A DNA stretch of 64,000 nucleotides from Phenylobacterium immobile (ATCC 35973) (GCF_001375595.1 NZ_CVJQ01000001.1:434001-498000); one strand, 5' to 3'; shown: positions 38,137-46,216, counted from the first letter of the stretch. The notes: generated by a model not told the origin, from the sequence alone. Numbers and translations: made by a program.

Positions 38137-38265
38137 CGTCATCACCGGGCTTGTCCCGGTGACCCATGATCTCCGCGCCGAAAGAAGAAGGCGCGAGCGT
38201 CGCCGCCGCGCCTTCCTGGCAATCTTCAATGTTCACGGGTTGCCGGAACAAGTCCGGCAATGACG
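38137..38265. repeat. Composite REP/BIME-like palindromic element between dapE and rpoH
   Basis: A 129-bp intergenic element made of two REP-like palindromes in opposite orientation. The left unit is CACCGGGCTTGTCCCGGTG (38143-38161); the right unit is TTGCCGGAACAAGTCCGGCAA (38240-38260). The outer ends are CGTCAT on the left and ATGACG on the right, as in a terminal inverted repeat. An inner GCGCC ... GGCGC pair joins them. The left core matches the palindrome at 5332-5362. It fills the gap between convergent dapE and rpoH, so it may also serve as a transcription boundary. Confidence 0.8.
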
Positions 38266-38279
38266 TCTGGTGTGATGGC

Positions 38280-39167
38280 CTAAGCGTCGATCAGGTTCCT
38301 GGCTTCCGCCGCCGCCCGCATCGACTTCTGCAGCTTTTCAAAGGCCCGCACCTCGATTTGGCGGACGCGCTCGCGGCTGACGCCGTATTGCGAGGCGAGC
38401 TCTTCCAGAGTGGTTGGGTCGTCCTTCAGGCGGCGCTCGGTCAGGATGTGCTTCTCCCGATCCGTCAGCTCAGTCATCGCCGCTTCCAGTAGGGTGCGGC
38501 GTAGGTCCGTCTCCTGGTTATCGGCGACCACAGTCTCCTGGCTCGGCGTCTTGTCATCGACCAGCCAATCTTGCCATTCGCTCTCGGAATCGGCGCGCAT
38601 CGGCGAGTTCAGCGAAGAGTCGCCGCCCGAAAGCCGACGGTTCATCGAAATGACCTCGTCGTTCTGCACGCCTAGCTTGGTGGCGATGAACTCGACCTGG
38701 TCGGGGCGCAGGTCGCCCTCCTGCAAGGCCGAGATTTCGGACTTGGCCTTCCGCAGGTTGAAGAACAGCTTCTTCTGGGCGGCGGTCGTGCCCATCTTAA
38801 CGAGGCTCCACGAGCGCAGGATGTACTCCTGGATCGAGGCGCGGATCCACCACATGGCGTAGGTCGCCAGGCGGAAGCCTCGATCGGGATCGAACTTCTT
38901 TACGGCCTGCATCAGGCCGACGTTGCCTTCGGAGATCACCTCGCCGATCGGCAAGCCGTAGCCGCGATAGCCCATGGCGATCTTGGCCACGAGACGCAGG
39001 TGGCTGGTGACCAGCTTGTGGGCGGATTCGGAGTCTTCATGTTCCTGCCACGCCTTGGCGAACATGAACTCCTGGTCCTTGGTCAGCATCGGAAACTTAC
39101 GGATTTCAGATAGATACCGGCTCAGACCGCCTTCCGGCGTCATCACGGCAAGCGCGTTCGCGGCCAT
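38280..39167 (-). CDS. rpoH: RNA polymerase sigma-32 factor RpoH
   Basis: Heat-shock sigma factor. The 295-residue protein has region 1.2 (LSRYLSEIRKFPMLTKDQEF), region 2 with HLRLVAKIAMGYRGYGLPIGEVISEGNVGLMQAVKKFDP and RLATYAMWWIRASIQEYI. The RpoH-box-like SLVKMGTTAAQKKLFFNLRKAK follows, and region 4.2 with TLEELASQYGVSRERVRQIEVRAF. These are full length and intact. Conserved LRK/RLFFNL regions control its turnover by chaperones and proteases. The 198-bp upstream gap carries a candidate heat-shock promoter. The neighbouring rluD-type gene lies upstream on the same strand. Confidence 0.97.
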   Translation of the reverse strand: MAANALAVMTPEGGLSRYLSEIRKFPMLTKDQEFMFAKAWQEHEDSESAHKLVTSHLRLVAKIAMGYRGYGLPIGEVISEGNVGLMQAVKKFDPDRGFRLATYAMWWIRASIQEYILRSWSLVKMGTTAAQKKLFFNLRKAKSEISALQEGDLRPDQVEFIATKLGVQNDEVISMNRRLSGGDSSLNSPMRADSESEWQDWLVDDKTPSQETVVADNQETDLRRTLLEAAMTELTDREKHILTERRLKDDPTTLEELASQYGVSRERVRQIEVRAFEKLQKSMRAAAEARNLIDA

Positions 39168-39245
39168 GGTTTACCCCTTCAAATTCCCGGATGCATCGAG
39201 CCGTCGCGAGCCCCCTCGCGTGGCCTCCGCCCCCCACAACTGACC

Positions 39246-39274
39246 AGATGGGTATTCAGTTGCGATTGCGAAAG
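39246..39274 (-). promoter_or_regulatory. Possible sigma-32-type promoter of rpoH
   Basis: On the reverse strand CTTTCGC (39274-39268) and CCCATCT (39252-39246) are separated by 15 bp. The -10 box matches the heat-shock consensus CCCATnT well, the -35 only loosely matches CTTGAAA. It lies about 80 bp before the rpoH start. Autoregulation of rpoH by sigma-32 is known in Caulobacter. Evidence here is a motif match by eye. Confidence 0.3.
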
Positions 39275-39365
39275 GCCACGGTGGAGCTGGGTGGCGGGCT
39301 CAATATCCGACTGCCATTGTCGGGATTTATGGACTTCGAGTGCGGTGCCATCAAGGCCGGGTTTC

Positions 39366-40364
39366 TTATAAGGCTTCCAGAAGGACTATGAGCTCAGCCA
39401 TGTCGGCGGGTGGTTCGGCTTCGAACCTCATGGGCTCCCAAGTCACCGGGTGAACGAAGCCCAGCACGCGGGCATGCAGCGCCTGACGGGCCAGGCCGGC
39501 CGCGGTCATGGCCGCCCTGACCGGTTCGGCCGGCGGGCCAGACCCGTAGGTCTGGTCCCCCAGGCAGGGGGTTCCCTTCGACGCCAGGTGTACGCGGATC
39601 TGATGGGTCCGGCCGGTTTCGAGCGTCAGCGCCACCTGGGCGGCTGTGGGCCGGGCCTCGGGGCCGAACTGGCGCTCTACAGCATAATGGGTGATGGCGT
39701 GCCGACCGCCGGTCTTCACCATCGCCATCTTCTTTCGGTCGCTGGCCGACCGGGCGATCGCGCCCTCGATTACGCCGCGGGCCGGATGCGGCGCGCCTCG
39801 GGTCAGGGCCATGTAAGCGCGGTCGATGTCGTGGGCGGCGAACAGCTTCGACAGCCCCTGGTGGGCGGCGTCGGTCTTGGCGACGACCAGCACGCCCGAG
39901 GTGTCCTTGTCGATCCGGTGGACGATCCCGGGCCGCGCCACGCCGCCGACGCCGGAGAGACTGGATCCGCAGTGGTGAAGCAAGGCGTTGACCAGGGTGC
40001 CGGAGGTGCTGCCCGGGGCGGGGTGAACGGCCATGCCTGCGGGCTTGTTCACGACGATCAGGAACTCGTCCTCGAACAGGACGTCGAGTGCGATGGGCTC
40101 CGATAAGGGTTCCGCCGGCGCCGGCGGCGGCACGGTGATCCGGTAGTCGCCCGCCGCCGCCTTGGCCGAAGGATCGGTCAGCACCGCCTCACCCAAGCCG
40201 ACCTTGCCCTCGGCGATCAGCGCCTGGATGCGCGCGCGCGAGAGCGCCTCGGTCAGGCCGGCCAAGGTCTTGTCCAGGCGTCCGCCGGCGTCCCCGGCCC
40301 CAACCGCAATGGTCAGAAACTCGCCGGCGTCGTCCTCTTCGATATCGGGACCTTCAGAGGCCAT
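39366..40364 (-). CDS. rluD: RluD-type 23S rRNA pseudouridine synthase
   Basis: A 332-residue RluA-family enzyme that isomerises uridines in 23S rRNA. An S4 RNA-binding domain (about residues 15-80: GRLDKTLAGLTEALSRARIQALIAEGKV) precedes the catalytic domain with the active Asp in HRIDKDTSG near 147. It has ARPGIVHR before it and LETGRTHQIRVHLASKGTPCLGDQTYG near 250. ATG 40364 (MASEGPDIEED) was chosen; this start overlaps the 3' end of the ferritin-like gene by 11 bp. RluD versus another RluA-type site is uncertain, though the gene's place beside rpoH is typical for RluD-like genes. Confidence 0.9.
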   Translation of the reverse strand: MASEGPDIEEDDAGEFLTIAVGAGDAGGRLDKTLAGLTEALSRARIQALIAEGKVGLGEAVLTDPSAKAAAGDYRITVPPPAPAEPLSEPIALDVLFEDEFLIVVNKPAGMAVHPAPGSTSGTLVNALLHHCGSSLSGVGGVARPGIVHRIDKDTSGVLVVAKTDAAHQGLSKLFAAHDIDRAYMALTRGAPHPARGVIEGAIARSASDRKKMAMVKTGGRHAITHYAVERQFGPEARPTAAQVALTLETGRTHQIRVHLASKGTPCLGDQTYGSGPPAEPVRAAMTAAGLARQALHARVLGFVHPVTWEPMRFEAEPPADMAELIVLLEAL

Positions 40365-40674
40365 TCTTCTCGGTGGCTTCTTCCTCGTGGCCCGTGATGG
40401 AGCCTGCCTTGAACAGATACTCGCGCAGCTGCGCGTCGGTCTCCTCATCGTTGCGGCGGATCCACTCCAGCACCATGGCCGCGTGTTCGAGCTCCTCCCT
40501 GGCGTTGTGCAGCAGGATGGCCTTGAGGCTCGGATCGTCGCAGTCGTCGGCGCGCTGGCGGTACCAGTCGACGGCCTCGAACTCCTCCATCAGCGAGGTG
40601 ATCGCGTAGTGCATGTTCAAAGTCTTGGCGCTCAGCTTCTCGCGCGGAACGTGCAGGGTCTCACTGGCCATCAA
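40354..40674 (-). CDS. Encapsulated-ferritin-like (EncFtn) protein
   Basis: A 106-residue two-helix protein that closely follows the EncFtn pattern. MEEFEAVDWYRQRAD (about 29-43) is followed by DPSLKAILLHNAREELEHAAMVLEWIRRND (about 47-75). By alignment with Rhodospirillum rubrum EncFtn, ferroxidase residues E32, E62, H65 and Y39 correspond to E31, E61, H64 and Y38 here, and the entry-site E34 to E33. EncFtn assembles as a decamer with iron between dimers and normally sits inside an encapsulin shell. No encapsulin gene is in this window and no C-terminal cargo peptide of the LTVGSL type is evident (tail EEEATEKNGL). The gene overlaps rluD by 11 bp and is likely co-transcribed. Confidence 0.85.
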   Translation of the reverse strand: MMASETLHVPREKLSAKTLNMHYAITSLMEEFEAVDWYRQRADDCDDPSLKAILLHNAREELEHAAMVLEWIRRNDEETDAQLREYLFKAGSITGHEEEATEKNGL

Positions 40675-40726
40675 AAATCTCCCACTCTGGCGTTCGCAGC
40701 ATAACGCAAGGTCAAGCTCTTGGGCC

Positions 40727-41119
40727 TCAGGCCCGTTCGATCAAGGCGCCATTCTCCACCACGCGGTAGAAGCAGGATCGCGCGCCCGTGTGGCAGGCGC
40801 CGCCGTCGCCCTGCGGCAGCACCTTGATCCAGACGCAGTCCTGGTCGCAGTCGATCCGCGTCTCGACGACCCGCTGGATCTGGCCGCTGGTCTCGCCCTT
40901 GCGCCAAAGCTCACCCCGCGAGCGACTCCAATAGTGGGCCTCGCCCGTGGCCAAGGTCAGCGACAGGGCGTCGGCGTTCATCCAGGCGAACATCAGGATC
41001 TCGCCGGTCTCGGCATGGGTGGCGACCGCGGCGATCAGGCCGTTGTCATCGAATTGCGGCGCGATCTCCGCGCCGTGCTCCAGGGCGTATTTGTCGAGGG
41101 CGGTAGGATAGGTGGTCAT
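40727..41119 (-). CDS. hisI: Phosphoribosyl-AMP cyclohydrolase
   Basis: Opens the purine ring of PR-AMP in the third step of histidine synthesis. The 130-residue protein has [39 protein letters not shown] near 63-80, the metal-binding [11 protein letters not shown] (Asp and Cys ligands), and [11 protein letters not shown] with the remaining zinc cysteines. It is monofunctional, lacking the HisE domain. It is separate from other his genes in this window. Confidence 0.96.
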   Translation of the reverse strand: MTTYPTALDKYALEHGAEIAPQFDDNGLIAAVATHAETGEILMFAWMNADALSLTLATGEAHYWSRSRGELWRKGETSGQIQRVVETRIDCDQDCVWIKVLPQGDGGACHTGARSCFYRVVENGALIERA

Positions 41120-41164
41120 GGACGTCTTATGGCGCCGATAACCCGCGCTGCGCTACCCAGGGCC

Positions 41165-42040
41165 ATGAGTCTGAAGGACCGCATCAAGGCCCGTGTTCTG
41201 GCCTTCGACGCCGCCGCTCGGCCGTGGGCCGCGAAGAGCCCTTTGCGCGGCTACGCCTACGAATTCCTGCTGTTCGGCCTGAAGCAGGCGTGGGCTTCTT
41301 TGTTCGGCGCGACGATGCTGGCCATGCTTGTCGCAACCAATCTGTTCTGGCCCGCCGACGCGGTCCTCGCCCGCTACGACGCCTTATTCCTCGGCGCCTT
41401 CGCGCTGCAGGGCCTGTTGCTGGCGACTCGGCTGGAGCGCTGGGACGAGGCGGCGGTGATCTGTGTCTTTCACCTCGTTGGCACAGCCATGGAGGTCTTC
41501 AAAACCGCCCATGGCTCCTGGACCTATCCGGAAGCTGCGATCTTCCGCATCGGCGGCGCGCCGCTGTTCGCCGGCTTCATGTATGCGTCGGTCGGCTCCT
41601 ATATCGCCCGCGCCTGGCGGCTGATGGACTTACGTTTCATCCGCTATCCGCCGCTCTGGGGGCCGTGGCTGCTGGCGATCCTGGCCTACGCCAACTTCTT
41701 CGCCCACCACTACCTTCCCGACATCCGCATCGGTCTCTACGCTCTGTCGGCGGTGCTGTTCGGCCGCGCCTGGTTCGTCTTTACGCCGGGCCGCATCCCA
41801 CGCCGGATGCCCATGCTCGCAGGCTTCGCCCTTGTCGCGCTGTTCGTCTGGCTCGCCGAGAACATCGCGACGTTCGCCGGGGCCTGGACCTATCCCAGTC
41901 AGCGGGCCGGCTGGACCCTCGTCTCGCCGGCCAAACTCGGCGCCTGGTATCTGCTGATGATGCTGAGCTTCGTCCTGGTGACGATCGTCCACAGGCCACG
42001 TTCCCCCGGTCAAGGCGCGGCCACGAACCCGCTTAGCTAA
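41165..42040 (+). CDS. DUF817 membrane protein
   Basis: A 291-residue inner-membrane protein with seven or more predicted helices. It has a DUF817 signature around HLVGTAMEVFKTAHGSWTYPEAAIFRIGGAPLFAGFMYASVGSYIARAW (about 105-155), then FFAHHYLPDIR and VWLAENIATFAGAWTYPSQ near 240. The histidine/aspartate residues inside the membrane hint at a metal or carotenoid-type chemistry, but no function is known. The ATG is 45 bp from the divergent hisI start. It is convergent with folE. Confidence 0.9.
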   Translation: MSLKDRIKARVLAFDAAARPWAAKSPLRGYAYEFLLFGLKQAWASLFGATMLAMLVATNLFWPADAVLARYDALFLGAFALQGLLLATRLERWDEAAVICVFHLVGTAMEVFKTAHGSWTYPEAAIFRIGGAPLFAGFMYASVGSYIARAWRLMDLRFIRYPPLWGPWLLAILAYANFFAHHYLPDIRIGLYALSAVLFGRAWFVFTPGRIPRRMPMLAGFALVALFVWLAENIATFAGAWTYPSQRAGWTLVSPAKLGAWYLLMMLSFVLVTIVHRPRSPGQGAATNPLS

Positions 42041-42065
42041 GGGGGATGCGCGGCAAGCGGCGTCC

Positions 42066-42692
42066 TCACTTCCGGTTTGCAAAATCCAGGAAGCGCTGGC
42101 GCAGGGTCGGGTCCGTCTTGAAGACACCGGTGAATTGGGTGGTGATGGTCGTGACGTGCCGGTGGTGGACGCCGCGGGTGGTCATGCACTGGTGGGCCGC
42201 GTCGATCAGCACGGCGACGCCGGCGGGGCGCAGGCTGTCGGTTATGGCGTCGGCGATCTGCTGGGTCATGGTTTCCTGCGTCTGCAGGCGCCGGGCGAAG
42301 ATCTCGACGACCTTGGCCAGCTTGGAGATGCCGACCACGCGGTTCGTCGGCATATAGGCGACGTAGGCCTTGCCCAGGAACGGCGCCATGTGGTGCTCGC
42401 AGTGGCTCTCCACCTCGATGTCGCGCAACATCACGATGTCGTCGTAGCCCTGGACGTCCTCGAAGGTGCGCGACAGTTCCTTGGCCGGATCGGCGCGATA
42501 GCCCTCGAACCAATCCCCATAGGCGTCCACCACGCGCTTGGGCGTATCCAGCACGCCTTCGCGGCGCGGGTCGTCGCCGGCCCAGGCGATCAGGGTGCGG
42601 ACCGCTTCCATCGCTTCTTCGCGGGTCGGCCGGCGCACGGCGTCCAGGTCGAGGCTGGCGTGGGGGGCGGGTGCCCGGGCGGGAGCGTCCAT
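42066..42692 (-). CDS. folE: GTP cyclohydrolase I (type IA)
   Basis: First enzyme of tetrahydrofolate synthesis, making 7,8-dihydroneopterin triphosphate. The 208-residue protein shows the zinc-binding ESHCEHHMAPF (Cys and two His near 108-112), GKAYVAYMPTNRVVGISKLAKVVEIFARRLQTQE, CMTTRGV with the second zinc Cys, and the short C-terminal FLDFANRK. The length is typical of the zinc-dependent type. Because ZTP riboswitches report folate shortage, folE could be linked physiologically to purH at 10.7 kb, but no aptamer is seen in front of folE. Confidence 0.96.
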   Translation of the reverse strand: MDAPARAPAPHASLDLDAVRRPTREEAMEAVRTLIAWAGDDPRREGVLDTPKRVVDAYGDWFEGYRADPAKELSRTFEDVQGYDDIVMLRDIEVESHCEHHMAPFLGKAYVAYMPTNRVVGISKLAKVVEIFARRLQTQETMTQQIADAITDSLRPAGVAVLIDAAHQCMTTRGVHHRHVTTITTQFTGVFKTDPTLRQRFLDFANRK

Positions 42693-42796
42693 AGGAGTTC
42701 CGATCTAGCAAAGTCTATCTGGCAGGGTCTTACGGGCGCCGTGGCTTCCCCCGTGGGCGGCCTGTATATGGGGCCAATGGCCTCCCCGGCAACTCC

Positions 42797-44224
42797 ATGA
42801 CAGATCCCGGCTCGATGAAACTTACACTGTACGATACGATGGCCCGCTCAAAGCGGCCCTTCAATCCGACGAATCCGGACCGCGTGACGCTCTACGTCTG
42901 CGGGCCGACGGTCTACAACTACGCCCACATCGGCAATTTCCGCCCGGTCGTGGTGTTCGACCTGCTGTTCCGCTTGCTGCGGCGGCTGTATGGACCCGAC
43001 GCAGTGATCTACGCCGCCAACGTCACCGACGTCGATGACAAGATCAACAGGAAGGCCGCCGAAGAGGGTGTCGAGATCGGCGTCGTAGCCGACCGCTTTC
43101 TCGCCGCCTATAACGCCGACGCAAAGGCGCTCGGCGCCCTCAGCCCGACCTTCCAACCCCGCGTGACCGAGACCATGGACGCCATCGTCGCCATGATCGG
43201 AGACCTCGTCGACCGCGGCGCGGCCTATGCGGCTGAGGGCCATGTGCTCTTCGACACCCAGGCCTTCCCGGACTACGGCAAGCTGTCGGGCCGGCCGCTG
43301 GACGACATGATCGCGGGCGCCCGGGTCGATGTCGCACCTTACAAGCGCCATCCCGCCGACTTCGTCCTGTGGAAGCCCTCCAAGCCGGACGAACCGCTCT
43401 GGGACAGTCCCTGGGGCCAAGGACGACCGGGCTGGCACATCGAATGCACCGCGATGATCGAGAAGATCCTCGGCCTGCCCATCGACATCCATGGGGGCGG
43501 GATCGACCTGGTCTTCCCGCACCATGAGAACGAGTTGGCCCAGGGTGTCTGCGCCGGCCACGGGCACGGCGAGTACGCCGGGGTCTGGATGCACAATGGC
43601 TTCCTCAACATGGGCGAAGAGAAGATGTCCAAGAGCGTCGGCAACGTCGCGCTCGCCCATGATCTTCTGAAGTCCCACCCGGGCGAAGCGCTGCGCTGGG
43701 CGCTGCTCTCAGGGCATTACCGCCAACCCCTGGAGTGGACGGGATCGGTGCTCGACCAGGCGCGCAGCGCGCTCGACCGACTCTACCGCGTGCTCGATGA
43801 CGCCAACCGCATCCTGGCCGACAAGGTGGTCCGCGAGGAGGACGATCTCGGCCCGGTGGGTGAAGCCCTGCTTGACGACCTCAATTCCCCCGGCGCCTTC
43901 GCCGCGTTGTTCCAACTGGCCGACGCCCTGCGCGCTGCGTTGATGTCCAAGGACCGCGACGCCGCTCTCGACGCCCGAGACTGCCTGCTGACCGGCGGCC
44001 GGCTGATGGGCTTTCTGGAGGCCGACCCGCAGGCCTGGTTCCAGATGGGCGCCGACGATGGCTTCAAGGCCAGGGTCGAGGCTCTGTTGGCCGACCGCGC
44101 CGCCGCGCGCGCCGCCAAGGACTGGGCCGCCGCCGATCGCATCCGCGACGAGCTGGCCGCGTTGAATGTCGAGGTGATGGACGCCGCTTCCGGCGCGTCC
44201 TGGCGGATCAAGGAGCAGGCCTGA
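42797..44224 (+). CDS. cysS: Cysteinyl-tRNA synthetase
   Basis: Class I aminoacyl-tRNA synthetase charging tRNA-Cys. The 475-residue protein has LYVCGPTVYNYAHIGNFRPVV (zinc Cys and HIGH-type motif), the zinc-site GWHIECTAM and HHENELAQ, and the KMSKS loop in EEKMSKSVGNV near 277. The C-terminal helical anticodon region follows. Both ATG 42797 and 42815 (MKLTLYDT, family-typical beginning) are possible. It is followed 1 bp later by a START-domain gene. Confidence 0.96.
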   Translation: MTDPGSMKLTLYDTMARSKRPFNPTNPDRVTLYVCGPTVYNYAHIGNFRPVVVFDLLFRLLRRLYGPDAVIYAANVTDVDDKINRKAAEEGVEIGVVADRFLAAYNADAKALGALSPTFQPRVTETMDAIVAMIGDLVDRGAAYAAEGHVLFDTQAFPDYGKLSGRPLDDMIAGARVDVAPYKRHPADFVLWKPSKPDEPLWDSPWGQGRPGWHIECTAMIEKILGLPIDIHGGGIDLVFPHHENELAQGVCAGHGHGEYAGVWMHNGFLNMGEEKMSKSVGNVALAHDLLKSHPGEALRWALLSGHYRQPLEWTGSVLDQARSALDRLYRVLDDANRILADKVVREEDDLGPVGEALLDDLNSPGAFAALFQLADALRAALMSKDRDAALDARDCLLTGGRLMGFLEADPQAWFQMGADDGFKARVEALLADRAAARAAKDWAAADRIRDELAALNVEVMDAASGASWRIKEQA

Positions 44225-44225
44225 C

Positions 44226-44789
44226 ATGCCGATCAGTCCGACCCCCCAGCTTAAGGCCGGAATCTTCGGGTCTCGCGGCGTCGCCGCCCAGCCCGGCGGG
44301 GGCCTGAAGAAGCCGCCGGCGCCAGTCGGCCCGAAGGGCGTCCGGCTGGAATCGCGCGTCGGCATCCAGGCGCCGGCCGAGACCATCTGGAACCTGATCT
44401 ACGACACCGCGACCTGGCCGCAATGGAACCCGTTCTTTCTCCGCGCCGACGGCCAGATCCGCCTGGGCGGTGCGCTCAACATCGACCTGGCGCTGCCCAA
44501 CGGCGGAACCAAGCGGATCGATGGGACGGTGCTGGAATGGGTCCCGCGCGAGCAGCTGCACTGGCGGGTCTCCAGCAATCGCGGTCTCGTGCGCACGATT
44601 CACTATGTCGAAATCGACAGCCTGGCCGAGGTCGGCTGCATCGTCGCCGTCGGGGCGATCATTGGCGGCTTTCTGGGCAAGACGGCGGCCAGCCAGACCG
44701 GCGGGTTCTACAAGCAGGGCTTCGCGGCGATGAACGAGGCGCTGAAAATCCGCGCTGAGGCGGACTGGGCCAAGCCGCAGGGTGATTGA
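44226..44789 (+). CDS. SRPBCC (START-like) domain protein
   Basis: A 187-residue protein with a Gly/Pro-rich N-terminal 38 residues and then a polyketide-cyclase/START-like fold. The fold shows SRVGIQAPAETIWNLIYDTATWPQWNPF, LDLALPNGG-like ligand-cavity strands and a C-terminal helix (GFYKQGFAAMNEALKIRAEA) closing the pocket. Such proteins bind hydrophobic small ligands. It follows cysS by 1 bp, so it is probably on the cysS transcript, but a functional link to cysteine charging is not implied. Confidence 0.85.
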   Translation: MPISPTPQLKAGIFGSRGVAAQPGGGLKKPPAPVGPKGVRLESRVGIQAPAETIWNLIYDTATWPQWNPFFLRADGQIRLGGALNIDLALPNGGTKRIDGTVLEWVPREQLHWRVSSNRGLVRTIHYVEIDSLAEVGCIVAVGAIIGGFLGKTAASQTGGFYKQGFAAMNEALKIRAEADWAKPQGD

Positions 44790-44838
44790 TCCCCGCGCGG
44801 TCGCGCGAGCGTCTGCTGACGAAGGGACCGCCGCGCTG

Positions 44839-44931
44839 TCACAGCACGAAGTCGCTTGAATGGAAGTTGATCTTGAAGCCGTCGATACGGACGCTCATGT
44901 CGTCGCCGTTGGTCCCGGTGTAAACGGTCAT
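44839..44931 (-). CDS. 30-codon ORF resembling an RTX repeat start
   Basis: An ATG at 44931, preceded by GAGGG about 7-11 bases upstream, opens MTVYTGTNGDDMSVRIDGFK, followed by 10 more residues and a stop. TGTNGDD is the usual opening of haemolysin-type calcium-binding repeat proteins, but no glycine-rich nonapeptides follow. It could be a true small protein, or the trimmed remnant of an RTX gene. It sits alone in the 216-bp gap between the START-domain gene and the transglutaminase gene. Confidence 0.35.
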   Translation of the reverse strand: MTVYTGTNGDDMSVRIDGFKINFHSSDFVL

Positions 44932-45005
44932 GAACCGTTCCCTCATCTCTCACCCACTGAGGGCCAAACCGCCCGGCGCGCGGCGATGTTCCGGGGCCAG
45001 TCGGC

Positions 45006-45818
45006 CTAGGGCGCAGGCGGGGCTTCCAGACTCGTGACTTCGAACCCGACGAGGGCGGCGTTCCCGAAGGTCTGGGCGATCGGCACGTCGACGGCGTCGC
45101 GGCCGCGGGCGATCAAGACGCGGGCCATGCGCGGCATGTTGTTGCGCGCATCGAAGGTGCGCCATTCGCCGCCCAGGTAAACCTCGAACCAAGCGCTGAA
45201 ATCCATGACGCCGACGACCGGGACGCCAATGTCGCCGAGGTAGCCGGTGCAGTAACGCGCCGGGATATTCATGCTCCGGCAGAAGGCGATGGCCAGGTGG
45301 GCGTAGTCCCGGCAGACGCCGGTGGCCTCGACCCAGACGTCGTGGGCTGTCTTGTCCGGACGCGCGTTGGCGTAGTTGAAGACGATGTGATTGTGCACGT
45401 AGTCGCAGATCGCCTGAACCCGCGCCCAGCCTGGCGGCGTGGCCTGGAACAGCGACCAGGCGATCGCGCTCAGCCGGTCGGTTTCGCAATAGCGGCTGCC
45501 CAGGAGGTAGAGGATCGCCTCGTCGGGCAGGTCCTCCACCGCATGCTGCGCGGCCTCGGGAACGTAGGGGTCGATCAGCCCGCTGTCGCGGATCACGAAG
45601 TCCGTCGCCAGGGTGATGCGCCCGGCCGGTGCGGTCAGGCGGCTGCAGATGTTTCCGTAGCTGTCGGCGTACTGACGCACGGCCACCTGCGGGTCCGTGC
45701 GCAGCGTGTCGGGATTTTCCAGGTCGTCCCGGCGCGACGGGTGGACGCTCAACATCAAGAGGATCGGGGTCGGCGCGGGCAGCTCATAGGTGATTGCAAA
45801 GCCGGTCTGCAGCCGCAC
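45006..45818 (-). CDS. Transglutaminase-like protease-fold protein
   Basis: A 270-residue COG1305-type protein. The N-terminal domain (1-130) is a beta-rich extension typical of the bacterial members; the core has catalytic Cys in VEATGVCRDYAHLAIAFCR (about 168-174) and VMDFSAWFEVYLGGEWRTFDARNN further on. In that second motif the usual catalytic His (HAW) is replaced by Ser, which may be a subfamily trait or mean altered activity. The GTG start follows directly after the TAG of the preceding small gene (no gap), so it belongs to a coupled operon. Function unknown; family members act as peptidases or amidases. Confidence 0.88.
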   Translation of the reverse strand: MRLQTGFAITYELPAPTPILLMLSVHPSRRDDLENPDTLRTDPQVAVRQYADSYGNICSRLTAPAGRITLATDFVIRDSGLIDPYVPEAAQHAVEDLPDEAILYLLGSRYCETDRLSAIAWSLFQATPPGWARVQAICDYVHNHIVFNYANARPDKTAHDVWVEATGVCRDYAHLAIAFCRSMNIPARYCTGYLGDIGVPVVGVMDFSAWFEVYLGGEWRTFDARNNMPRMARVLIARGRDAVDVPIAQTFGNAALVGFEVTSLEAPPAP

Positions 45819-46034
45819 CTAGAACTCCGTCGTCTGTTGCAGTTCGGCGGCCTGGGTCAGGCGCGCTTCACCCAGTGTCTCATCCGCCTCGGCCAAGGCC
45901 AGCCAGCGCGCGGCCGCGGCCTCATGCTTCTCGCGGACGTGGTCCAGGGTGCTCGCCTCGGCCAGCTCCGTCGACAAGGCCGCCAGCCGGCGGCATTCGA
46001 TGGCCCGCGCCGTTCGCTTCTCCGCGGCGATCAT
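45819..46034 (-). CDS. 71-residue helical small protein, third gene of the coupled micro-operon
   Basis: A 71-residue, alanine- and glutamate-rich helical protein (MIAAEKRTARAIECRRLAAL then repeated amphipathic helices to QQTTEF) with no membrane segment. Its ATG overlaps the stop of the coiled-coil gene (ATGA at 46031-46034), and its TAG directly abuts the GTG of the transglutaminase gene. The coupling on both sides argues that it is translated. No family recognised. Confidence 0.7.
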   Translation of the reverse strand: MIAAEKRTARAIECRRLAALSTELAEASTLDHVREKHEAAAARWLALAEADETLGEARLTQAAELQQTTEF

Positions 46035-46216
46035 TGGCCGCCACCCAGCGGGTTGGGCGCCCGCACGTCGGCCTTGCGGCCATGCAGTCGTTCCAGCGAC
46101 TGCTGCAGCCTTGAAGACTCCGCCGTCAGGGCCAGGACCTCGTCCTGCAGTTGGGCGTTGCGCGCCTTCAAATAGGCGTTCTCGCGCAACAGAGCCTGGT
46201 CCGCCGGGGCGATCAC
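46031..46216 (-). CDS. 61-residue coiled-coil small protein
   Basis: Begins at GTG 46216 (MIAPADQALLRENAYLKARN). Residues 8-46 form a strong heptad pattern of Leu and Ala with Glu/Lys/Arg flanks, ending in RLHGRKADVRAPNPLGGGQ. There is no membrane segment. It overlaps the stop of the upstream 30-residue peptide by 4 bases (GTGA) and the start of the downstream gene by 4 bases. Probably soluble, membrane-anchored through the preceding peptide. Function unknown. Confidence 0.65.
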   Translation of the reverse strand: MIAPADQALLRENAYLKARNAQLQDEVLALTAESSRLQQSLERLHGRKADVRAPNPLGGGQ

